A stretch of DNA of 13,685 nucleotides from an uncultured Pseudomonadota bacterium (GTDB taxonomy: Bacteria; Pseudomonadota; Alphaproteobacteria; RF32; CAG-239). Where the stretch lies: positions 1 to 13,685 of the forward strand of contig CABUWG010000048.1 in assembly GCA_902495305.1 (NCBI GenBank), in the 5' to 3' direction. A program made the position numbers and the translations under genes. Positions 6,375 to 13,489 of this stretch are shown piece by piece. Each line of letters begins with the position of its first letter. Within the stretch, counting starts at the first letter, position 1. The notes under the pieces were generated by a model. The model saw nothing but the letters and a program-made list of their open reading frames with translations. It was not told the origin of the DNA and did not search any database.

Positions 6375-6968
6375 TTAGATAGAAGCCGGATCGGCGTGTT
6401 GGAAGTTCAAAAAGCCCATAGCGGTCAGGCTGTAGCCGAACTGTTGGGTAATGTTGACGTAGTTGTGCCACATCTGAAACTCGGAGTGCTTCTCGACGCC
6501 GCGAATGGACAACTCGTGATTCAAAGATTTGTTGAGCCACATTTCGGCATGGCCTTTGGCAATGTCATCATCAATCTGAGTGTCAAAGAATTCAACATAT
6601 TCTGCAGCCCAGCCGCCAATCAGCTCGCCGTTTTTGTCCTTGCCCCAGCAAACGCCCAAACCGGTGGCGATTGCCTTGTGCTCGTCACGGCTTGCGCCAT
6701 GTCCGGCCATAATAACTTCCAAAACGGCACCATGCTTAAACTGGCTGACAATCTTGTCATTAATCGGCGTAATCTTGCCAAAAAGTTCTTTCGGTAAAAC
6801 AGAGGTATAGGGAACAACGTTAAAGTTTTCGATTCTGGCCTGCATCAGGGCAGAGTCGTAACAGAATGTTTCAAACGGTTGCGGCGGAATACCGTCATCA
6901 GCCTGTCCGGCACCGCCGGTAATAAAAGCAAAAGTCGGATAGCGAACGCCATGAACTTCTTGTACCAT
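6375..6968 (-). CDS. aaxB: Pyruvoyl-dependent arginine decarboxylase (AaxB-like)
   Basis: The 197-residue protein matches the length of Chlamydia-type pyruvoyl arginine decarboxylase. These are self-cleaving proenzymes in which a serine becomes the pyruvoyl cofactor. The segment VVPYTSVLP contains the Thr-Ser pair expected at the cleavage site (T55-S56 by the chosen start), with Thr rather than Ser before the cleaved bond, as known for the chlamydial enzyme. A likely catalytic Glu lies in VLEVIMAGHGA, and GGAGQADDG near the N-terminus is the usual Gly-rich loop. The reaction is arginine to agmatine plus CO2, consuming one proton in the cytoplasm. The ATG at 6968 is chosen because AAGGAGA sits 6 bases before it; a TTG two codons earlier falls too close to the SD. 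It is transcribed toward the antiporter gene. No agmatine-using enzyme is adjacent, so acid resistance is favoured over polyamine synthesis. Confidence 0.9.
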   Translation of the reverse strand: MVQEVHGVRYPTFAFITGGAGQADDGIPPQPFETFCYDSALMQARIENFNVVPYTSVLPKELFGKITPINDKIVSQFKHGAVLEVIMAGHGASRDEHKAIATGLGVCWGKDKNGELIGGWAAEYVEFFDTQIDDDIAKGHAEMWLNKSLNHELSIRGVEKHSEFQMWHNYVNITQQFGYSLTAMGFLNFQHADPASI

Positions 6969-6996
6969 AATCAATCTCCTTAAAAAAATTTTTGTT

Positions 6997-7024
6997 AAAA
7001 TAGTCTGTCAGCTTGGATTGTCAG
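6997..7024 (-). promoter_or_regulatory. Candidate promoter of the aaxB-aaxC operon with a direct repeat
   Basis: On the minus strand CTGACA (complement of 7019-7024) is followed after 16 bases by TATTTT (complement of 6997-7002), about 30 bases before the start codon. TGTCAGCT occurs twice here (7006-7013 and 7019-7026), one copy over the -35, so a regulator could bind there. Moderate match only. Confidence 0.35.
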
Positions 7025-7129
7025 CTGCGATAAAGTTAATTGCGGAACAAAAGATTTCAACAAACGCTAAAACTTATTGCTATAGAAACATTCATAACTA
7101 TCCACAAGGGGTTAAGAGGATTGTATTTT

Positions 7130-7148
7130 AAATTAGTTATAGTAATTT
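7130..7148. promoter_or_regulatory. Inverted repeat upstream of the efflux operon, possible operator
   Basis: AAATTA (7130-7135) and TAATTT (7143-7148) form a perfect inverted repeat around GTTATAG. A -10-like TATAGT (7138-7143) lies inside it, 38 bases before the SD-preceded ATG, but I cannot find a good -35. The repeat is AT-only and short, so chance is a real alternative. Confidence 0.25.
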
Positions 7149-7185
7149 TATATGCAGAAAAACCAATAAACTGAGGAAAGAAAAA

Positions 7186-8346
7186 ATGTTATTAAAAAAC
7201 AAATTGGTCGTTGCTGCCGCCGCCCTGATGACTCTGGCCGGCTGCAAAAAAGAAGATAATGCCCAAAAAGAGGCACAGGCACCGTCGGTAGAAGTTGTTC
7301 AGGTCGCCCCGCAGAACATTCCGCTGAGTTTTGAATTTGCCGCCCGTGCGCAAGGCTCAAAAGAAACCGAAGTCCGCGCCCGCGTCGGAGGCATTTTGCT
7401 GAAGCGCAATTATGTTGAAGGCGCCAGAGTGCAGGAAGGGCAGGTGCTGTTTGAGATTGATCCGGCGCAATACGCTATTGAGCTGGACAAAGCCAAAGCA
7501 AACCTGATAGACGCACAGGCCAATTTGACAAAAGCAGAAAGCCAATGGAACAGAATTGAAAAGCTGCATAAAGAAGGCTACGCCAGCGGCAAGGATTATG
7601 ATAGCACCAAGGCTGCCTACGATTCTGCCAAAGCGGCGGCTATGCTGGCTCAGGCCAATGTCGATGCTGCACAGCTTAATTTGAACTATACCAAAGTCAC
7701 GGCGCCGATTAGCGGCGTGACCAGCATGGAAACCCAGTCGGAAGGCAGCCTGATTTCTTCCACCGGCGATGCCAGCCTGCTGACCCATATCACGCAGCTT
7801 GATCCGATATACGTTATTTTCTCGGCATCGGAGAATGAAATTCTGTCTTTGAGCAACATGGTGGAGCGCGGATTGATAAAACATCCCGATAACAAGGCCA
7901 GAGAAATCAAGGCTAAAGTAAAATTTGGCGATGATACGGTTTATGCGGAAGAAGGCGAGATTAACTTTATCAATCCGGCCGTTGACGAAAAAACCGGTAC
8001 GGTCAAGCTGCGCGCCGTTTTTCCGAATGCCGAAGGCCGTATCCGTCCGGGACAGTTCCTGCGTTTGCTGATGGAGGGTCTGGTGCGGATAAATGCGCTT
8101 GTCGTCCCGCAGGAAGCCGTTATGCAAAGCCCGAACGGAACGTTTATTTATCGTGTTAATGCACATAATGTCATTGAATCTGTTCCGGTCAATGCCGGCC
8201 TGACCACCAAAGACGGCGGCTGGATTATTGACGAGGGCTTAAACCCCGGAGACAAAGTCATCACCAGCGGCATTATGAAGCTGCGCCCGGGGATGGCGGT
8301 CAGTCCGGAACTCGTTTTTGATCAGGAAGCCGCAACGGCGGAATAA
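7186..8346 (+). CDS. RND efflux periplasmic adaptor lipoprotein (AcrA/MexA family)
   Basis: The 386-residue protein is the membrane-fusion subunit of a tripartite RND pump and bridges the inner-membrane pump to an outer-membrane channel. It begins with a short hydrophobic signal ending in the lipobox LAGC, giving a lipidated Cys20. Domains follow the family order: first half of the lipoyl domain (RARVGGILLKRNYVEGARVQEGQ, ~63-85, leading to VLFEIDP), an Ala/Lys-rich alpha-helical hairpin (~97-165), second lipoyl half (NYTKVTAPISGVTS, ~168-181), then the beta-barrel and membrane-proximal domains (DEKTGTVKLRAVFPN, GRIRPGQFLRL, VVPQEAV). The ATG is preceded by GAGGAAA. The pump gene follows 21 bases after the stop. 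No TetR-type repressor gene lies beside it, unlike many acrAB loci. Confidence 0.95.
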   Translation: MLLKNKLVVAAAALMTLAGCKKEDNAQKEAQAPSVEVVQVAPQNIPLSFEFAARAQGSKETEVRARVGGILLKRNYVEGARVQEGQVLFEIDPAQYAIELDKAKANLIDAQANLTKAESQWNRIEKLHKEGYASGKDYDSTKAAYDSAKAAAMLAQANVDAAQLNLNYTKVTAPISGVTSMETQSEGSLISSTGDASLLTHITQLDPIYVIFSASENEILSLSNMVERGLIKHPDNKAREIKAKVKFGDDTVYAEEGEINFINPAVDEKTGTVKLRAVFPNAEGRIRPGQFLRLLMEGLVRINALVVPQEAVMQSPNGTFIYRVNAHNVIESVPVNAGLTTKDGGWIIDEGLNPGDKVITSGIMKLRPGMAVSPELVFDQEAATAE

Positions 8347-8367
8347 ACCGGAAAGAAGGAAAATAAA

Positions 8368-11300
8368 ATGTTTTCAAAGTTTTTTATTGAACGGCCGATT
8401 TTCGCCACGGTAATTTCGCTGATAATCGTTCTGGCGGGCTTGGTTTCCATGTCGGTTTTGCCGGTTGAGCAGTATCCGAACATCGTCCCGACCGAAATCC
8501 AGATTTCCGCCACCTATCCGGGAGCAACGGCCGAAGTTTTGGCCGATACCGTTGCCGCGCCGATAGAACAGGAAATTAACGGCGTTAAAAACATGATTTA
8601 TATGTATTCCAACGCCACCTCCAGCGGCTATCTGACAATCGGCGTGGTCTTTGACATTGGAACGGATCCCGATCAGGCCACAATCGATGTCAATAACAAA
8701 GTTCAGGCCGCAACGTCCAAACTGCCGCCGGAAGTTACCCAGCAGGGTGTAACGGTTGAACAAAAGTCCAACTCCATTCTGCAGGTGCTGACCATGCGCT
8801 CGGACAATCCGCAGTACGATACGGTCTATGTTTCCAACTACGCTTTGCTGAACGTCCTTGATGAACTGAAGCGTATCAAAGGCGTCGGCAGCGCCTCGAT
8901 GTTCGCCTCGCAGGATTACTCCATGCGCATCTGGCTGAGTCCGGACAAGCTGGCTGATTTTAACTTAACGCCGCAAGACGTGATTTCCGCAATCAAAGAG
9001 CAGAACTCGCAGTTTGCCGCCGGACAGTTCGGCCAGCAGCCGATGGACGACAGTGTGGCTTATACTTATAGCGTAAACACCAAAGGCCGTCTGGTTAATG
9101 AAAAAGAGTTCGGCAATATTATCCTGACCAGTGACGGCAAAGGCGGGATGCTGCGCCTGAAAGATGTGGCACGAATTGAACTCGGCGCACAGGATTACAG
9201 CGTCAGCTCCAAGTTTAACGGTGAAGACGCCGTGGCGATGGCCGTATATCTGCAACCGGGAGCCAACGCGCTGGAAACCGCCAATCTGGTTAAGGCCAAG
9301 ATGCAGGAACTTTCAAAAAACTTCCCGCAGGGCATGACCTATGAAATCCCTTATGATACCACCTTGTTTGTAAACGTGTCGATTAATGAGGTTGTTCATA
9401 CGTTTTTTGAGGCGGTCTTGCTGGTGATCGGCGTTGTGTATCTGTTTTTGCAAAACTTTCGGGCAACGCTCATTCCGATTTTGGCCGTACCTGTGTCGAT
9501 TATCGGCGCTTTTGCCGGAATGTACGTCTTGGGCTTTTCCATCAACCTGCTGACGCTCTTCGGATTGATTCTGGCGATCGGTATCGTTGTCGATGACGCC
9601 ATTATCGTGCTGGAAAACGTCGAGCGCCTGATGAAAGAAGAAAAGCTTTCTCCCAAAGCTGCAGCCATTAAAGCCATGCAGGAAGTCTCGGGACCGGTTA
9701 TCGCGGTTGCGCTGGTGCTGTCTTCGGTCTTTTTGCCGATTGCTTTTCTGGGCGGCATGACCGGAGTGATGTATAAGCAGTTCTCTGTAACGATTGCCGT
9801 ATCCGTTCTGATTTCGGCGCTGGTTGCCTTAACGCTGACGCCGTCTTTGTGCGCGCTGATTATCAAACCGGATCACGGCAAAAAAGAACCAATGGCCTTT
9901 TTCCGCTGGTTTAATGCCTTTTTTGAAAAAGTGACCGAATGGTATCTGGCCGGCGTCAGATTCTTTCTGGAACACCGCAAAACGGCAATTCTGAGCTTCT
10001 TGGCCGTGATTGTCGCCATTATGGGATTGTTCAAGATTATCCCGAGCGGTCTGGTGCCAAACGAAGATCAGGGCAACCTGCTGATGGCTTATAACATGCC
10101 GCCGGCATCTTCTCTGCCCAGAACCGGCAAGTTTACCGACAAGGTCTCGGAAATGGTAAAACAAAATCCTAACGTGGAAGACGTGTTGACCATTAACGGC
10201 TTTAATATGCTGTCCGGCACGCAGAACACTTATTCCGGCATCAGCTTCATCACGCTGAAAGACTGGGATCAGCGCAAAAAAGCCGATCAGTCGGCCGAGG
10301 CGCTGGCCGCAACCTTTACCGGTATAGGCATGAGTCGTCCGGAAGGCATAGGCTTTGCGTTCAGCATGCCGCCGATTATGGGGATGAGCACGACCGGAGG
10401 CTTTGAGGGCTATATTCAAAACCGCGGCGGCAAAACCTCGGCAGAGCTGATGGCTAAGGTTGACGAATTTATTAAGGCGGCGGAAAAACGTCCGGAACTG
10501 CAAAATGTCAAAACCACATTTTCGGTATCAACGCCGCAATACCGGATTGATTTGGACAGAGTCAAAGCCCGTGCGCTGGATATTCCGATTAATGCCATCT
10601 ACTCGGTGCTGCAATCCACTTTCGGAAACCTCTATGTCAATGACTTTACCTATATGGGACGGAACTTCCGCGTTCTTTTGCAGTCGGAATCCCAGTTCCG
10701 CCGCACGCCGGATGATTTGCGCTATGTCTATGTCAAATCAAACAGCGGACAGCTTGTGCCGGTTTCGACTTTGGTAAATGTCGAGCGCGTGACCGGACCG
10801 GAACTGATTAACCGCTTCAATATCTTTCCGGCAGCCAAAATCATGGGCGACCCCGGCAACGGTTACAGCTCGGGTCAGGCCATTGCCGCCATGGAAGAAG
10901 TGGCGGAAGAGGTGCTGGGGACAGACTATTCCTTGTCATGGATCGGCTCGGCTTATCAGGAAAAATTGACCGGCGGCGCGTCGACTCAGGCTTTTGTGTT
11001 TGGTCTGATTATGATCTTTTTGATCTTGTCGGCTCAGTACGAAAAATGGTCGCTGCCGTTTGTCGTCATTTTGTCGGTTCCGTTTGCCGTTCTCGGCGCG
11101 TTGCTGGCAACTTGGATGCGCGGGATTGAAAATGATTTGTACTTTCAGGTCGGTCTGGTCACGTTGATTGGTCTGGCCGCCAAAAATGCCATTTTGATTG
11201 TGGAATTTGCGGTTATGCAGGTTCAGGCCGGCATGAACTATGCTCAGGCCGCAATCGAGGCGGCAAAATTGCGTTTCCGTCCGATTGTCATGACCTCTCT

Positions 11301-11544
11301 GGCCTTTACTTTCGGCGTCTTGCCGCTGGCAATCAGCACCGGTGCCGGAGCCGGCAGCCGCCATGCCATCGGTACCGGCATGATCGGCGGTATGATTCTT
11401 TCAACCTTTGTGGCAACCTTGTTTGTCCCGATGATGTTTGCCATTATCGGCGAAACCTTTGACGAGGAGAACATTTTGCGCCGCAAAATCCGCAAACGCG
11501 CGGCAGAACGCGGCCGTCCGCAGTTGAAAGGAACAGGAAAGTAA
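8368..11544 (+). CDS. RND multidrug efflux pump inner-membrane subunit (HAE1/AcrB family)
   Basis: At 1058 residues the protein is full length for hydrophobe/amphiphile efflux RND pumps. These are proton-driven homotrimers that export drugs, bile salts, dyes and similar compounds. The N-terminus FFIERPIFATVISLIIVLAG is the typical first helix. The proton-relay Asp pair is D409-D410 in GIVVDDAIIVLENVER, and the relay Lys is K939 in GLAAKNAILIVEFA. The second helix cluster ends with RPIVMTSLAFTFGVLPLA. The two large periplasmic loops are present (~residues 30-335 and ~560-870), including GLVPNEDQGN. All essential relay residues that I can check are intact, so the pump is probably functional. 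AAGGA precedes the ATG. It forms a two-gene operon with the adaptor and ends at a strong terminator. No TolC-like channel gene is present in the window. Confidence 0.97.
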   Translation: MFSKFFIERPIFATVISLIIVLAGLVSMSVLPVEQYPNIVPTEIQISATYPGATAEVLADTVAAPIEQEINGVKNMIYMYSNATSSGYLTIGVVFDIGTDPDQATIDVNNKVQAATSKLPPEVTQQGVTVEQKSNSILQVLTMRSDNPQYDTVYVSNYALLNVLDELKRIKGVGSASMFASQDYSMRIWLSPDKLADFNLTPQDVISAIKEQNSQFAAGQFGQQPMDDSVAYTYSVNTKGRLVNEKEFGNIILTSDGKGGMLRLKDVARIELGAQDYSVSSKFNGEDAVAMAVYLQPGANALETANLVKAKMQELSKNFPQGMTYEIPYDTTLFVNVSINEVVHTFFEAVLLVIGVVYLFLQNFRATLIPILAVPVSIIGAFAGMYVLGFSINLLTLFGLILAIGIVVDDAIIVLENVERLMKEEKLSPKAAAIKAMQEVSGPVIAVALVLSSVFLPIAFLGGMTGVMYKQFSVTIAVSVLISALVALTLTPSLCALIIKPDHGKKEPMAFFRWFNAFFEKVTEWYLAGVRFFLEHRKTAILSFLAVIVAIMGLFKIIPSGLVPNEDQGNLLMAYNMPPASSLPRTGKFTDKVSEMVKQNPNVEDVLTINGFNMLSGTQNTYSGISFITLKDWDQRKKADQSAEALAATFTGIGMSRPEGIGFAFSMPPIMGMSTTGGFEGYIQNRGGKTSAELMAKVDEFIKAAEKRPELQNVKTTFSVSTPQYRIDLDRVKARALDIPINAIYSVLQSTFGNLYVNDFTYMGRNFRVLLQSESQFRRTPDDLRYVYVKSNSGQLVPVSTLVNVERVTGPELINRFNIFPAAKIMGDPGNGYSSGQAIAAMEEVAEEVLGTDYSLSWIGSAYQEKLTGGASTQAFVFGLIMIFLILSAQYEKWSLPFVVILSVPFAVLGALLATWMRGIENDLYFQVGLVTLIGLAAKNAILIVEFAVMQVQAGMNYAQAAIEAAKLRFRPIVMTSLAFTFGVLPLAISTGAGAGSRHAIGTGMIGGMILSTFVATLFVPMMFAIIGETFDEENILRRKIRKRAAERGRPQLKGTGK

Positions 11545-11557
11545 TTCCTCCGCAAAT

Positions 11558-11589
11558 AAAAAAAGCACCTCTGCCGAGGTGCTTTTTTT
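11558..11589. terminator. Bidirectional terminator after the RND operon
   Basis: GCACCTC (11565-11571) and GAGGTGC (11576-11582) form a perfect 7 bp stem with a TGCC loop, flanked by seven A and seven T residues. It serves the pump gene and the convergent gene ending at 11606. Confidence 0.92.
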
Positions 11590-11605
11590 CATGCCCGTAA
11601 AGTGT

Positions 11606-12460
11606 TTACAGAAGACCTTTGTCAACCAGATCTTTGACTTTTTCCAAAGCCTTGTCTGAATGCCAGCTGTAAAGCTCATCATAAAGCGCAATCAGCGACA
11701 AATCGTTCAAAGCCAGCAATGCCGGTTCATTTTCTTCAGATAAAATATATTTGCTGATGTAAAGCAGCAGCAAAAATTTATTTCCGGTATCAGCCAGCTT
11801 TTTTTCAACCGATTTACAAAAATAATCAAAGTGAATATATAATCCGATGGCGTTTTCTGAACCGTTTAAAAGCAAGTACATCTGTATTTTATTCGGGAAT
11901 AACCGGTAATCTCCGTCATTTTTACGCCGTTCTTCATAAATATCTTCCAGATAACAACGCAAAAAAGCAAGATTGTTCTCGTCAATCAAAGATTTTATCT
12001 GCGCGTCCGAGAGAGCGTTTTTGCGAATGTAATCAACAAACTCGTCATAAGTCAGACCGGAAAGGGCTTGTTTTTTCCTTTCGTGATAAACCTCCAACAG
12101 TTCCTGATATTCCGGAATAACGCCGCTTTTCAAGTAATCCAGAGCCTCTTTGGTCAACGGATGTTTACTGATGTAATAACGTATCATCGTTACATTGTGG
12201 GTTCGCATCAGATTCATAAGCGACTGGGCTTCCAGCTCGTAATTGTCAAAATATACGCATACGGCCTCAATGCCCTGAGCAGACTCTTCAAACACCTGCG
12301 ACAAATGCTCTTCATAAACAGAACTCAGTTTCTGATATTTGAAAAATTCTTTGAGCTGCACTGCCGAAGCTGTGGTAAATAAACCATACTCTTCATCCGG
12401 AGAAAGCTTTTTGTCAAGATAACTCTCAAATACTTCTTTGGGCAAAATTCTTGTACACAT
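11606..12460 (-). CDS. Alpha-helical repeat protein, 284 aa, unknown function
   Basis: I take the ATG at 12460 (MCTRILPKEVF). The frame is open 17 codons further upstream, but that stretch overlaps the best promoter. The protein appears soluble and almost fully helical. A degenerate unit recurs about every 26 residues: a hydrophobic pair, Tyr/Phe, Ile/Leu, three polar residues, Leu-Ser or Leu-Thr, then an acidic helix ending in Leu. Examples are FESYLDKKLSPDEE (11-24), IRYYISKHPLTKEA (93-106), VDYIRKNALSDAQI (142-155), GLYIHFDYFCKSVE (206-219) and LLYISKYILSEENE (232-245). Such helical hairpin arrays usually bind proteins or peptides. I recognise no named family. It has its own promoter, no visible SD, and a shared terminator. 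Confidence 0.75.
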   Translation of the reverse strand: MCTRILPKEVFESYLDKKLSPDEEYGLFTTASAVQLKEFFKYQKLSSVYEEHLSQVFEESAQGIEAVCVYFDNYELEAQSLMNLMRTHNVTMIRYYISKHPLTKEALDYLKSGVIPEYQELLEVYHERKKQALSGLTYDEFVDYIRKNALSDAQIKSLIDENNLAFLRCYLEDIYEERRKNDGDYRLFPNKIQMYLLLNGSENAIGLYIHFDYFCKSVEKKLADTGNKFLLLLYISKYILSEENEPALLALNDLSLIALYDELYSWHSDKALEKVKDLVDKGLL

Positions 12461-12499
12461 AGTAATATTTTTTTGATTAATAATAAGTTTAGCGGAAAA

Positions 12500-12527
12500 A
12501 GAATAACACAAAAAAGGGAAATGTCAA
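12500..12527 (-). promoter_or_regulatory. Promoter of the helical-repeat gene
   Basis: On the minus strand TTGACA (complement of 12522-12527) is followed after 16 bases by TATTCT (complement of 12500-12505). The start codon is about 40 bases downstream. A second TTGACA (complement of 12544-12549) lies 22 bases further upstream without an equally good -10. Confidence 0.5.
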
Positions 12528-12560
12528 CAAAATAAAACTATTTTGTCAAAATGTGGCAAA

Positions 12561-12597
12561 ATAAAAGCGCGGTATCCCGAAGGATACGGCGCTTTCA
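12561..12597 (-). terminator. Terminator of the small two-gene operon, with UUCG tetraloop
   Basis: On the minus strand AAAGCGC and GTATCC pair across one G-G or C-C mismatch (6 plus 7 bp) to close a C(TTCG)G tetraloop, one of the most stable RNA loops. TTTTATTTT follows. It lies just after the stop at 12605. Confidence 0.8.
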
Positions 12598-12604
12598 AAG
12601 CTTG

Positions 12605-12925
12605 TCAGCGGTAATGCAGTTTGCGGTAAATACAGCCGAGCAGGGCGGAAATGAACATTCCGATACAAAGGGCATAAAACCACGGCATATTTCCGGTCAC
12701 CGACAAGACACAATAGAAACCGTAGCAAATGCAAAAACCAAAACCGGTACACATTGTAACAGAGAACCAGTCATGCTCGGAATTAAAGAAATTCCAGCTC
12801 ACATAAGCCAGAACCGCCAATCCGAAAATTGTTAAAAATAAGGCTTGCATGGAAATGCCCAGACAAGCAGCAATAATTAACAAAACCACAAACACGCTCA
12901 CTGCAGATATAACAAGATTTTTCAT
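12605..12925 (-). CDS. Small four-helix membrane protein, 106 aa, unknown
   Basis: Four hydrophobic segments fill most of the protein (about residues 3-23, 27-47, 56-77 and 81-100), with a short polar SEHDW loop in the middle and a basic end (YRKLHYR) that should be cytoplasmic. Six cysteines lie in or next to the helices. No family motif is recognised. The gene starts 26 bases after the stop of the upstream gene on the same strand, so the two are probably co-transcribed, and a UUCG-loop terminator follows. The ATG has no SD; the leader is only A and T for about 20 bases. It could be an inner-membrane helper of the upstream soluble protein, but that is guesswork from position. Confidence 0.65.
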   Translation of the reverse strand: MKNLVISAVSVFVVLLIIAACLGISMQALFLTIFGLAVLAYVSWNFFNSEHDWFSVTMCTGFGFCICYGFYCVLSVTGNMPWFYALCIGMFISALLGCIYRKLHYR

Positions 12926-12951
12926 ATTTTATAAATATTTAATGTGAATAA

Positions 12952-13374
12952 TTAATTTTCTTCATCAAAAACATCAGGAACAAAAAGCGCCGCATTAGGC
13001 TGCCAGCTTCCGGTTTCAAGAGCTTCAAGCTGTTCTGCCTCAACAAAAATATCTGCGCAGAAAGCTTCAGATATTCCGGCTGCTTTTTTCGTATTTATCA
13101 AAGTTCGTTGCAAAACAAACTTTCTTCCGAGCAAAAGAGCCGTTTGAGGATATAAGGCTACAATTGTCCGCATATCTTTTTCCCATTGAGACGTTCCAAG
13201 CTCAGTCGTATCACAAATCAAATTGAACATTAACATCGCCAAATTTGACTTTTTTTGATATTCAATAGTTTGGAGAGCTTCCTGCCGGCAAAACAAAATA
13301 CACATTTCGCTTTCTTTAATGGAAACTTTTGCTCTTCTCATTCTTGTTATAAAATCTGAAAAATTTAGATTCAT
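12952..13374 (-). CDS. Hypothetical soluble protein, 140 aa
   Basis: This is the first gene of a probable two-gene transcript. The protein appears mostly helical and cytoplasmic, with a basic N-terminal third (FITRMRRAKVSIKESE), a hydrophobic centre (NLAMLMFNLICD) and an acidic C-terminus ending VFDEEN. I see no DNA-binding, catalytic or membrane motif. The ATG at 13374 is the first in the frame and lies about 40 bases below a good promoter. There is no SD. A second ATG at codon 12 is possible. The gene is divergent from the leader RNA transcript on the plus strand. Confidence 0.6.
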   Translation of the reverse strand: MNLNFSDFITRMRRAKVSIKESEMCILFCRQEALQTIEYQKKSNLAMLMFNLICDTTELGTSQWEKDMRTIVALYPQTALLLGRKFVLQRTLINTKKAAGISEAFCADIFVEAEQLEALETGSWQPNAALFVPDVFDEEN

Positions 13375-13413
13375 ACGGAGAATAATTTAATATTAATAAT
13401 CAGTTTTGAATTT

Positions 13414-13444
13414 ATTATATAACATGTTTTGATTATTTTGTCCA
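13414..13444 (-). promoter_or_regulatory. Promoter of the small two-gene operon
   Basis: On the minus strand TGGACA (complement of 13439-13444) is followed by TATATA at 17 bases (complement of 13416-13421), or by a perfect TATAAT at 19 bases (complement of 13414-13419). It sits back to back with the plus-strand promoter at 13456-13483. Confidence 0.5.
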
Positions 13445-13455
13445 GAATAAAATTC

Positions 13456-13483
13456 TTGCATAAATCTGAGATTTGTGTAATAT
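13456..13483 (+). promoter_or_regulatory. Promoter of the structured leader RNA
   Basis: TTGCAT (13456-13461), a 16-base spacer and TAATAT (13478-13483) are each 4 of 6 to consensus. The predicted transcription start, near 13490, is exactly where the first RNA hairpin begins, which supports the call. Confidence 0.45.
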
Positions 13484-13489
13484 CAAAAA

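Noticed and set aside
7357..8166. Long minus-strand open frame (269 codons) opposite the adaptor gene
   Set aside because: It is antisense to a clear AcrA-family protein. The translation has no family features and no SD, and long antisense frames are common opposite GC-moderate genes.
9829..10503. 224-codon minus-strand open frame opposite the RND pump
   Set aside because: It lies fully inside the pump gene. The composition (Arg/His/Gln-rich) is typical of an antisense shadow.
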